A stretch of DNA of 6,250 nt, taken from contig CAYGPI010000112.1 of assembly GCA_964351745.1 (NCBI GenBank), forward strand, positions 1-6,250, in the 5' to 3' direction. Source of the stretch: CAYNJF01 sp964351745. GTDB lineage: Bacteria > Pseudomonadota > Gammaproteobacteria > Berkiellales > Berkiellaceae. The notes below the pieces were generated by a model. It searched no databases and had not been told where the DNA came from. It saw only the letters and a program-made list of their open reading frames with translations. The translations under genes were made by a program, and so were the position numbers. Within the stretch, counting starts at the first letter, position 1. Each line of letters starts with the position of its first letter. Positions 1 to 5,978 of the stretch are shown piece by piece.

Positions 1-520
1 GAACGATGTTCATGCTTTGGCAAGCAAATGCATATTTCGCTAAATTTTCAGCATTTTTATTGATAAGAGACTCTGATGGTGTTTGCGATGTAATTTGATA
101 GACAGCACGCCACTTAGCGAATTCAGCGCCTTGCTCTTTGTAGGTTGAAAGACGCTCAGTGAGACCTTCTAGACCCTGGGTAAATTTTTCATCTAGTTCG
201 TCATCTAAGGGAACAAGACCTTTATCCACTTTAATACCAGCGACGATCCCTTTTTGTTTAAGTAATTTAGGGAAGGCAAGCCCTTCGTGGGTAGATTGAG
301 CAAGAGTCTCTTCAAATAAAATAACACCAGAAATGTAATCTTCTAGTTGAGGTGTCGTTAGTAAGCATTCACGGTAAGCTCTTCTGCTTTCTTGTGTGCA
401 CACAAGATTGATTGTTTGAAAGCGTTTTGTAATAGTTGGTGTGCTTTCATCTGCTGCGAGAATGCCTTTGCCTGTGCAGCTTAGGCGATCCATGATGTCT
501 TTTAAGGTTGCTTTGTCCAT
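1..520 (-). CDS. fda: Class I fructose-bisphosphate aldolase, N-terminal part (cut by window edge)
   Basis: Glycolytic and gluconeogenic enzyme that reversibly splits fructose 1,6-bisphosphate into glyceraldehyde 3-phosphate and dihydroxyacetone phosphate in the cytoplasm, through a Schiff base with lysine. I translated the minus strand by hand from ATG at 520; 173 residues are visible and the frame stays open to the left edge. Seen directly: GKGILAADEST at residues 17-27, with Asp24 matching the active-site Asp of animal aldolases; GIKVDKGL at 95-102; and FAKWR at 134-138, with Lys136 and Arg138. These mark the animal-type class I family rather than the DhnA type or the zinc-dependent class II. 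The Schiff-base lysine and the PIVEPE-type block lie outside the window. A good ribosome binding site (AAAGGGG, 530-536) sits 9 nt before the ATG. It is divergent from the aspartoacylase-family gene. Family call very secure; the symbol is by convention only. Confidence 0.95.
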   Translation of the reverse strand, partial: MDKATLKDIMDRLSCTGKGILAADESTPTITKRFQTINLVCTQESRRAYRECLLTTPQLEDYISGVILFEETLAQSTHEGLAFPKLLKQKGIVAGIKVDKGLVPLDDELDEKFTQGLEGLTERLSTYKEQGAEFAKWRAVYQITSQTPSESLINKNAENLAKYAFACQSMNIV

Positions 521-656
521 TGTATGTTACCCCTTTCATCAAATGGCAGGTATTTTCTCATATTTACCGGAAGCTTCATATCGATATTTATAGAGATTAT
601 CGTTAAACTAAATTTTTGTTAGGTAGATTCAGAAGCTTGAGAGGTGAGAAAGAGCC
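521..656. other. Divergent intergenic region between aldolase and aspartoacylase-family genes
   Basis: This AT-rich 136-bp stretch must hold the promoters of both divergent genes. I see no promoter close to consensus on either strand; TATAAA and GATAAT words occur on the minus strand without a convincing -35 partner. Two perfect short palindromes lie next to each other: GAAGCTTC at 570-577 and ATATCGATAT at 578-587. The word GAAGCTT recurs at 632-638. No open reading frame of note is present. Confidence 0.5.
530..536 (-). promoter_or_regulatory. Ribosome binding site of the aldolase gene
   Basis: On the minus strand this reads AAAGGGG, 9 nt before the ATG at 520. It supports that start codon over the internal ATG at codon 10. 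Confidence 0.7.
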
Positions 657-1655
657 GTGATGTTAGATGAGAAGACTTCTTTAGTTTTAAGAGAGCGCGA
701 ACTGAATTGGTTTTATGAAAGAGTGAATCAAGTGAAGATCGGTGGGGTATATGAAGTTAGTGAGCCTAATCAAGATTGCTTTACTATTATGCCAGCTCAA
801 GTCGCTTCTCAAGAAAAATTTGCTTTTATCGCGATAACCCATGGTAACGAATGGGCAGGGTTGGGCGTTTTTAATCAATTTTTGCAAAGTCTTTTAGATA
901 ATGTTTTTCAATTAAAGCATGCGATTGTTCTTATTCTTGCTAATAAGCCTGCTTATTTAGCTAATGAGCGTTTTATCGATACAGATTTAAATCGGCTGTA
1001 TGATTTTGATGGTACTCCTAAAAATTCAGAAGAAAGAAGGATTGGGGATTTGAGGCAAGTTTTAGATGATTATGACGTTTGTATCGATTTTCATCAAACG
1101 GTAGAGCCAACGCACAGTCCTTTTTTTATTTTCCCCTTTCATCCTAAGGTTTATCAATGGGCCAGGTGGCTTATGCCGCAAATGCCAATCATCACAAATC
1201 CTTTGCCAGAGCGAGCAGCGACCTGTAGTGCTTATATGGTCTCAAAGCAGAAAATGGGTGTGACAGTTGAGCTGGGTGATAGAGGTTTTGAGCTTTACCA
1301 AACCACATTGGGATATGCCTTAATGTTGAAGACTTTAAGCGCTGCATCATGGCACAATGCTAAGCCATTGGATGTTGGACCTATTTATACCTTGTCGCAT
1401 CATGAGTTAAATAGAGGTGGGCATTTACAATTTAACTCAGATTTAAAGCATTTGAGTTATGTTAAAAAAAACCAGGAAATCGGCACCATTGACAATCAGC
1501 CTCTTAAATCAAAGCAGGCCGGTTACTTGCTTATGTATCCACCGTCGATGGCCAATCACGCTAAGAGCCCTTCAGAAGGCATTTATGTCCTCTGTAACAA
1601 AATTTCAGCTCGAGAGCTTGAACGTTGGCCGCGACTAGATGAACGGCTGCTTTAG
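657..1655 (+). CDS. Aspartoacylase / succinylglutamate desuccinylase family zinc amidohydrolase
   Basis: Probable cytoplasmic zinc enzyme of the M14-like AstE/ASPA family, which cleaves N-acyl groups from acidic amino acids such as N-succinylglutamate or N-acetylaspartate. Visible motifs: THGNEWAG at residues 61-68, giving zinc ligands His62 and Glu65; DTDLNR at 108-113, the Asn-Arg substrate-carboxylate motif; DFHQT at 144-148 with zinc ligand His146; and VELGDRG at 204-210 with the expected catalytic Glu205. Residues after about 230 correspond to the C-terminal beta domain. Length of 332 residues is close to E. coli AstE (about 320). No other arginine-succinyltransferase pathway gene is visible, so the substrate is open and I give no symbol. 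The start is ambiguous: GTG at 657 and ATG at 660 are adjacent. AGGTGA at 642-647 lies 9 nt before the GTG and 12 nt before the ATG. The next plus-strand gene begins 70 bp after the stop. Confidence 0.9.
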   Translation: MMLDEKTSLVLRERELNWFYERVNQVKIGGVYEVSEPNQDCFTIMPAQVASQEKFAFIAITHGNEWAGLGVFNQFLQSLLDNVFQLKHAIVLILANKPAYLANERFIDTDLNRLYDFDGTPKNSEERRIGDLRQVLDDYDVCIDFHQTVEPTHSPFFIFPFHPKVYQWARWLMPQMPIITNPLPERAATCSAYMVSKQKMGVTVELGDRGFELYQTTLGYALMLKTLSAASWHNAKPLDVGPIYTLSHHELNRGGHLQFNSDLKHLSYVKKNQEIGTIDNQPLKSKQAGYLLMYPPSMANHAKSPSEGIYVLCNKISARELERWPRLDERLL

Positions 1656-1725
1656 AGGTTAAGCAGGCATACTTATGTGTTAGGATGTGTACTTAATTAA
1701 AAATAAATAGGGCGCTTTAAATTGA

Positions 1726-2259
1726 ATGATTAAAGGTATTGATAAAGAAGAGCTAGATTGCATCATGGATGAGGAAATAAGAGTTTACCTGCCTGGAGAG
1801 TCTTTTAAAGGATTTTATGCCAGACTTTCTCCTTGTTTTTTATTCGTAGCGTCGATAAATGGCGTGCCTATAGGGGCTTATCATTACTCCCCTGTTGATT
1901 TAGATGCATCAGCCCAAGCCCTTCAACGTAGTGTTGATGCTGCCCTAAGTAAACTTTTATGCAAAATTGATCAAGCGGGCCACGACGAAGAGCAGGTCAC
2001 TATAATTCCCGTGGGCGGCGTTGATTCGTCAAAAAACACTTTAGATTATTTGAAAGCCTTAAGTCATAGATCGCCAGATGATGTTGATTATGATGAGCTT
2101 GATCCTAAGATTGTTATCGCCGAAGACTGGGTTCATCTAGCTGGCGATGAAGGTAGCATAGAGTTCACTATGTTTTCTAACGGAGATTGGATGTTAGACT
2201 TAGAAGATGCCTACCCTGAGCCAGTTTTACCTACAAAGCGCCCTCGGCCTAGAGCTTAA
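1726..2259 (+). CDS. Uncharacterised protein; possible CheD/CNF1-like cysteine deamidase fold
   Basis: I do not recognise this 177-residue protein as a named family. It has no signal peptide or membrane segment. LSPC at residues 34-37 is followed by a hydrophobic strand and GAYHY at 50-54, placing His53 16 residues after Cys37. A helical stretch follows at about 60-85, then IPVGGVDSSKNTL at 94-106 and AEDWVHLAGDEGSIEF at 132-147. From memory, CheD glutamine deamidases share this order: Cys, then His about 17 residues on, GG...NTL, and AED...G..IEF. The CNF1 and BLF1 toxins carry an LSGC motif at their catalytic Cys. The C-terminal end is acidic, then basic and proline-rich (PTKRPRPRA). The canonical CheD GLGSC block is not intact, and no chemotaxis gene is nearby. 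It is not UmuD, having no recognisable S24-type Ser/Lys pattern, although umuC follows. Start ATG 1726 has only a weak AGGG about 13 nt upstream. The gene is likely real; the function is inference. Confidence 0.75.
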   Translation: MIKGIDKEELDCIMDEEIRVYLPGESFKGFYARLSPCFLFVASINGVPIGAYHYSPVDLDASAQALQRSVDAALSKLLCKIDQAGHDEEQVTIIPVGGVDSSKNTLDYLKALSHRSPDDVDYDELDPKIVIAEDWVHLAGDEGSIEFTMFSNGDWMLDLEDAYPEPVLPTKRPRPRA

Positions 2260-2303
2260 ATTAAAAGGCCTCGCTTCTTCTTACCAATGACTTCTAATAA
2301 TTA

Positions 2304-2332
2304 TTGTACAAAATTCATATTTAAGCTATTCT
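2304..2332 (+). promoter_or_regulatory. Weak candidate sigma-70 promoter of umuC
   Basis: TTGTAC at 2304-2309 and TATTCT at 2327-2332 are separated by 17 bp, matching the consensus at 3 of 6 and 4 of 6 positions. The spacing is ideal but the boxes are weak. No CTGT-N8-ACAG LexA box is visible in the 112-bp gap before umuC. Confidence 0.25.
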
Positions 2333-2371
2333 TTATCTAATCGCACAAAAAAAAATGATAAGGGATGAAAG

Positions 2372-3637
2372 ATGCGTGATGGTCCTTTTGCGCTGATTGA
2401 CTGCAACAATTTCTATGTGTCCTGTGAGCGGGTTTTTAACCCTTCGTTAGAAGGTAAGCCTGTGGTTGTCTTATCTAATAATGATGGTTGTGCTGTAGCA
2501 CGCTCTAATGAGGCTAAGCGTCTGGGGATCCGAATGGGGGCACCGCTATTTGAGTTTAGGGAGCTCGTCGATAGCCATAGTGTCACCGTCCTATCATCTA
2601 ATTATGCTTTGTACGGTGATATGTCGCGCCGCGTGATGTCGATTTTATGCCAATTCTCCCCAGACTATGAAATTTATTCTGTTGATGAGGTTTTTCTTAA
2701 TCTTAAGGGTTTTGAGTCTTTTGATTTGAACCAGTATATGTCAGAGATTAAAGAGACCATTTGGCGTTGGACTGGGATCCCGGTATCTGTTGGTATAGGT
2801 GCTACAAAAACATTAGCCAAAGTGGCAGGTCTTCATGCTAAGAAAAACCCCTTCTTTAGAGGGCGTTTTTATTTGGAAGAGCCTGCTAGGCTACAAAAAC
2901 TTCAGGTTTTATCTGTACAAGACATTTGGGGGGTTGGGCCACGCTGGGCGCAACAGTTAAGATCAAAAGGCATTCAAACCGCTTATGATTTGGCAACGCA
3001 AGATTACCGATATATCAAACAACAATTTAATATCGTTTTAGCTAGGGTTGTTTTAGAGTTGCAAGGTTTTTCTTGCTTGCCTCTCGAGCAAGTATCTCAG
3101 CGAAAGCAAATTAGAGTCTCTCGCTCGTTTGCCGTAAGGGCAACAGAGTTTAATGTCTTGCGTGAAGCGTTGACAAATTTTACAGCAAGAGCTTCTGAAA
3201 AATTACGCAATCAGGGATCTTTAACCAGAAGTCTTTTGATCTTTATTCAAACAAGCGCACATCATTTAAATCAAAAGCAGTATAGCCAATCAATGGTTAT
3301 GCAGCTCCCTGTTGAGACAGATGATAGTATTATGCTTATTAAAGCGGCGATCCAGGGTTTAAGATTAATTTATAAAAAAGATTATTTGTATAAGAAAGTA
3401 GGCGTCATACTTTTAGATTTAAAACATGATGCGAGTGGACAAGAAGATATGATAACACGCATTGATATTGCTAAGCGTAGAAAGTTAATGAGTGCATTAG
3501 ATGAGTGTAATCAACAATTTGTTCGAAAAACGCTGCATTTAGCTTCTGAGGGTTTTTCAACATCATGGCGCATGAAGCAAGAGAGCAAAACATCCCAATA
3601 TACGACGCATTGGGATGAGTTACTTCAAGTGAAATAA
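2372..3637 (+). CDS. umuC: UmuC-type Y-family translesion DNA polymerase (Pol V catalytic subunit)
   Basis: Error-prone polymerase that copies past damaged bases. In E. coli it works as UmuD'2C with RecA. At 421 residues it matches E. coli UmuC (422) and aligns along its whole length. Visible: LIDCNNFYVSCERVF at 8-22, with metal-binding Asp10 and probable steric-gate Tyr15; VVVLSNNDGCAVARSNEAK at 31-49; YSVDEVFL at 102-109 with catalytic Asp105 and Glu106; GIGATKTLAK at 141-150; a helix-hairpin-helix-like IWGVGP at 185-190; a little-finger domain from about 247; and the conserved end YTTHWDELLQVK. The catalytic set is complete. At the position of the E. coli clamp-binding QLNLF this protein has QEDMI (357-361), a weak match. 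AAGGGA at 2360-2365 lies 6 nt before the ATG and fixes the start. No umuD is adjacent. It converges on the small minus-strand gene with 5 bp between stops. Confidence 0.95.
   Translation: MRDGPFALIDCNNFYVSCERVFNPSLEGKPVVVLSNNDGCAVARSNEAKRLGIRMGAPLFEFRELVDSHSVTVLSSNYALYGDMSRRVMSILCQFSPDYEIYSVDEVFLNLKGFESFDLNQYMSEIKETIWRWTGIPVSVGIGATKTLAKVAGLHAKKNPFFRGRFYLEEPARLQKLQVLSVQDIWGVGPRWAQQLRSKGIQTAYDLATQDYRYIKQQFNIVLARVVLELQGFSCLPLEQVSQRKQIRVSRSFAVRATEFNVLREALTNFTARASEKLRNQGSLTRSLLIFIQTSAHHLNQKQYSQSMVMQLPVETDDSIMLIKAAIQGLRLIYKKDYLYKKVGVILLDLKHDASGQEDMITRIDIAKRRKLMSALDECNQQFVRKTLHLASEGFSTSWRMKQESKTSQYTTHWDELLQVK
3587..3617 (-). terminator. Probable intrinsic terminator of the 136-residue gene, inside the end of umuC
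   Basis: A perfect 9-bp stem (CATCCCAAT at 3591-3599, ATTGGGATG at 3609-3617) encloses a 9-nt loop. Read on the minus strand, the stem is followed at once by TTTT (3590-3587) and a T-rich stretch, and it begins 25 bp after the stop codon of the small minus-strand gene. On the plus strand it has no T-run. It overlaps umuC codons for the conserved C-terminal YTTxxxxLL segment, so the same bases serve as coding sequence and, probably, as terminator. Confidence 0.5.
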
Positions 3638-3642
3638 GAGAT

Positions 3643-4053
3643 TTATGGTTTGGGTGGCCATTGAGAACTTTTAGGTTTAGGTGGCCAGTTGGAGTTGTCA
3701 GCATCTGGAGACGCGTTTTTAGCATCATTTAAGTGAGGATCAGCTTGGGGAGCGTCTCCTCTATAGTCTCTTTGTTTTTGATCGAGCGTATTATCAATAC
3801 CCTTACTTAGGCCGTGCTCTTCTAAAATACCATTGATGCCCAGATAGGTTTCTAGAACATTTTCTAGTTGGGGAGCCATGCCACGTTGTTGGAGCTCAAT
3901 AAGCTCTTGCTGAGTTTTTGGGAACGGGCCTTCGGGCTTAATTTGATTGTTCTCACAAAACTGCTCAAAAATCTCGAGTTGTTTATCAGGATCATCCTGA
4001 TGATTTTTCAACTGGGCTCTTAATCTATCCAGATTGAATTGAGAGGTGTTCAT
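3643..4053 (-). CDS. Small hypothetical protein with tandem WPPKP C-terminal repeats
   Basis: I do not recognise this 136-residue protein. It has no signal peptide, membrane segment or cysteine-rich pattern; the only Cys is at 33. Residues 1-95 are charged and Gln-rich and probably helical (for example DKQLEIFEQF at 23-32 and ENVLETYLGINGILEEHGL at 64-82). Residues 96-136 look disordered, rich in Asp, Asn, Pro and Lys. The protein ends in two copies of WPPKP, at 123-127 and 132-136, the second being the exact C-terminus. Start ATG at 4053 is well supported by GGAGTGA (4061-4067 on the minus strand) at 7 nt spacing. It lies 110 bp downstream of the PilZ-family gene on the same strand and has its own candidate promoter in that gap. 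It converges with umuC. It is probably real, given a good ribosome binding site, a promoter and a terminator; the function is unknown. Confidence 0.75.
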   Translation of the reverse strand: MNTSQFNLDRLRAQLKNHQDDPDKQLEIFEQFCENNQIKPEGPFPKTQQELIELQQRGMAPQLENVLETYLGINGILEEHGLSKGIDNTLDQKQRDYRGDAPQADPHLNDAKNASPDADNSNWPPKPKSSQWPPKP

Positions 4054-4088
4054 CGCTCTTTCACTCCGCTCTTAAGATGCATAACTTT

Positions 4089-4117
4089 AGTATACAGGAA
4101 GTTGAAGACAAGATAAA
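4089..4117 (-). promoter_or_regulatory. Candidate promoter of the 136-residue gene
   Basis: On the minus strand TATACT (4094-4089) matches the -10 consensus at 5 of 6 positions. The hexamer 17 bp upstream (TTTATC, 4117-4112) matches the -35 consensus at only 3 of 6. The -10 box is about 35 nt before the ATG at 4053. The -35 lies within one arm of the inverted repeat at 4108-4147, which suggests regulated use. Confidence 0.4.
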
Positions 4118-4147
4118 GCTTCCCAACTCATTTTTGACTTATCTTGT
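4108..4147. repeat. 9-bp inverted repeat, possible operator
   Basis: ACAAGATAA at 4108-4116 and TTATCTTGT at 4139-4147 are perfect inverted copies separated by 22 bp. Arm centres are 31 bp apart, about three helical turns. No T-run follows on either strand, so it does not look like an intrinsic terminator for the PilZ-family gene. One arm covers the -35 region of the candidate promoter of the small gene. Confidence 0.45.
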
Positions 4148-4163
4148 TGATTAACATCAATAT

Positions 4164-5852
4164 TTAAAAGTTTAAGGTGCCCCATAAATCATCCATAGAT
4201 TGTGTTTGGTTTGTATGTAAAAAGGGCAGAGCATTGGCATCTTTGGCGCGTAGTTTAAATTGATTAAAGTTAGATGCGCTATCAACAATATTCTCTAAAA
4301 ACAAAGGATATTGTTTTTCTTGATAAGAAACGTAAATTGTCGAGCTACTTTTGAAGGGTAATAAGGGAGCGACTAAAGTAAAAAATGGATGAACGTTTGT
4401 TTCTTGAGGTATCCACAAAGTTTTGAAGGTATGGTGATTATTTTCGCCAATGGTCGCTAATAATGGCTTAGCATAAGGGCTCATTATTTTGATGCCACAT
4501 CTTGCTTTATGTTGGCTCGTTTTCTTAATCCAGCGCAGTGCGCCAATGCTTAAATCATGAGGATGTTCACGGTTAAGTTGTATACCAATGAGTTGTCCTG
4601 TTTTCATTTCAAAAGGATAAGGCTCATCAAATTCAAGGCATAAACCAGTTGGGCTTATATTAATCAGAGTTGTTTCAATAAACTCAAACGAGGTTTCCGG
4701 ATGCACCGAAGGCGAAGGCTCAGATAAAGGCAGACTATCAAATACAATTTCTTCAGTATCGCTTGATGAATCGTCTATTGGAGTGACACAAGCATCTCCG
4801 TTAACATTGAGTACATTAAAAATGGACTGAATGCCTAAAGTCACTTGAAGGCGACCCATCTGCTCAACTCTGTCAGCCCCCCTTTCTCCAACTTGTGACC
4901 AGGTGCTTCGAAGAATTCTAACGAGATGGATTGGCAAGTTTCTCTCACATTCACTAAGGGCTTGCGCTTGGTTATTTGTGCCAGGATATTGAGTCAATTT
5001 TTCGAATCGATGAAGGATCATCTCCATATTTAAATGAAAACAATTCGATCCCTTTTGATTATCTAAATGAGCAGAGTACGGCGGAAGATCTTGGCTTGGG
5101 TCGACAAGATAGATATCATGATTAGCTGAGGAAAAAGGCACAAATTTTAAAAGTGGTGCCCATGCTTCTAAGGCGAAATTAAGCTTGAATAGCTCTGCTT
5201 GACGTAGACTAAACGGATTTGCACAAGTTAACAAAAGAGCATGTTTGTAAACATGCTCTATGGTTAAATGGCGTGAAAATAGTGCCTCGTAAAGTTGAGC
5301 TTCTTTTGTTGATAGCTTCATTTTAAGAGCATATTGGTAAAGAGTATGGAACTCAAACCACAGACGTGCTGGTGGTGAGCGATAGCGCTGGTAATTTCTG
5401 TAGAGCACATCAAGATAGAGAGCGGATAAGCGATGGAGTGACTCTATCATGATAGTTTTGTGATGCCTTAAGCGCTGACCTGCTTCCTCAATAATTCTTT
5501 TATAGCTGTCACATAGAGCAAGACTAATGGCTGTCATCAATAAGCCGATTTTACGCTTTTTATCTGATGGTAAGTTTAGATCTTGCAGGAAGTGCTCATC
5601 CATATTTAACAATAGAGTATGGATATGAGGCAATAGCAATTCTGCTGCTTCAAAGCGAGCTTTAGTTTCTACTTCAGTGCGGTTGAACTCAAGGATAAAA
5701 TCATATAAGGTTTTTGCGATAACACCAAAGTTTCCATGTGGTAATTCATTTAACCAATCACGAATGAGCGCCACATTGAAATCAAGAAAATACTGACTGG
5801 TATCTTGCTCGATTTGTGTATGCTCCAACCCAATAGGCCCTTTGATTCTCAC
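4164..5852 (-). CDS. PilZ-domain protein with long helical N-terminal region
   Basis: Large cytoplasmic protein of 562 residues, with no signal peptide or membrane segment. Residues 1 to about 320 are largely helical and are a conserved extension in a family of gammaproteobacterial PilZ proteins, as I remember it. The PilZ region runs from about 324 to 468: RGADR at 324-328 fits the c-di-GMP-binding RxxxR; LQVTLGIQSIFNVL at 335-348 is a first strand and helix; NISPTG at 398-403 is the [D/N]xSxxG motif; and GALRWIKK (437-444) with CGIKIMSPYAKPL (452-464) match the final PilZ strands. An acidic, Ser-rich linker at about 355-387 separates the two binding motifs by some 70 residues, far more than the usual 20-odd. 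Residues 470-562 form a further C-terminal region. The likely role is a c-di-GMP receptor or degenerate relative; the output is unknown. Start is GTG 5852 with GGAG about 10 nt upstream. It lies 126 bp downstream of epmB on the same strand. Confidence 0.75.
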   Translation of the reverse strand: MRIKGPIGLEHTQIEQDTSQYFLDFNVALIRDWLNELPHGNFGVIAKTLYDFILEFNRTEVETKARFEAAELLLPHIHTLLLNMDEHFLQDLNLPSDKKRKIGLLMTAISLALCDSYKRIIEEAGQRLRHHKTIMIESLHRLSALYLDVLYRNYQRYRSPPARLWFEFHTLYQYALKMKLSTKEAQLYEALFSRHLTIEHVYKHALLLTCANPFSLRQAELFKLNFALEAWAPLLKFVPFSSANHDIYLVDPSQDLPPYSAHLDNQKGSNCFHLNMEMILHRFEKLTQYPGTNNQAQALSECERNLPIHLVRILRSTWSQVGERGADRVEQMGRLQVTLGIQSIFNVLNVNGDACVTPIDDSSSDTEEIVFDSLPLSEPSPSVHPETSFEFIETTLINISPTGLCLEFDEPYPFEMKTGQLIGIQLNREHPHDLSIGALRWIKKTSQHKARCGIKIMSPYAKPLLATIGENNHHTFKTLWIPQETNVHPFFTLVAPLLPFKSSSTIYVSYQEKQYPLFLENIVDSASNFNQFKLRAKDANALPFLHTNQTQSMDDLWGTLNF

Positions 5853-5978
5853 CTGCTATTATCTCCAGCTAACCAATGATATGACTCCATCATCTCTATC
5901 GTTATCGCTCATACAATAAAGGACTTGAATTTTATTTGTGGTTATTTCTTACGGTTGATGTCAAAGCGATTGATATGC
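5853..5978 (-). other. Intergenic region between epmB and the PilZ-family gene
   Basis: This 126-bp AT-rich gap separates two minus-strand genes. A perfect -35 word TTGACA occurs on the minus strand (plus positions 5959-5964), but no good -10 box lies 16-18 bp downstream; the nearest, TAAAAT, is 24 bp away. I see no hairpin followed by a T-run after epmB, so read-through into the PilZ-family gene is possible. Confidence 0.35.

Noticed and set aside
687..887. 66-codon minus-strand open frame
   Set aside because: It lies wholly inside the well-supported aspartoacylase-family gene on the other strand and resembles no family.
1647..1666. CTGCTT...AAGCAG hairpin spanning the stop of the aspartoacylase-family gene
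   Set aside because: Six base pairs and no T-run after it; not a convincing intrinsic terminator.
1726..2259. The gene upstream of umuC as umuD
   Set aside because: It lacks the S24-type Ser/Lys cleavage pattern and the Ala-Gly cleavage region, and its motifs point elsewhere.
2246..2270. GGCCT...AGGCC stem at the end of the 177-residue gene as a terminator
   Set aside because: Only 5 bp with a 15-nt loop, followed by TCGCTTCTTCTT rather than a clean T-run; too weak to call.
3471..3728. 85-codon minus-strand open frame
   Set aside because: It overlaps the 3' end of umuC and of the 136-residue gene, both better supported; it has no recognisable motif.
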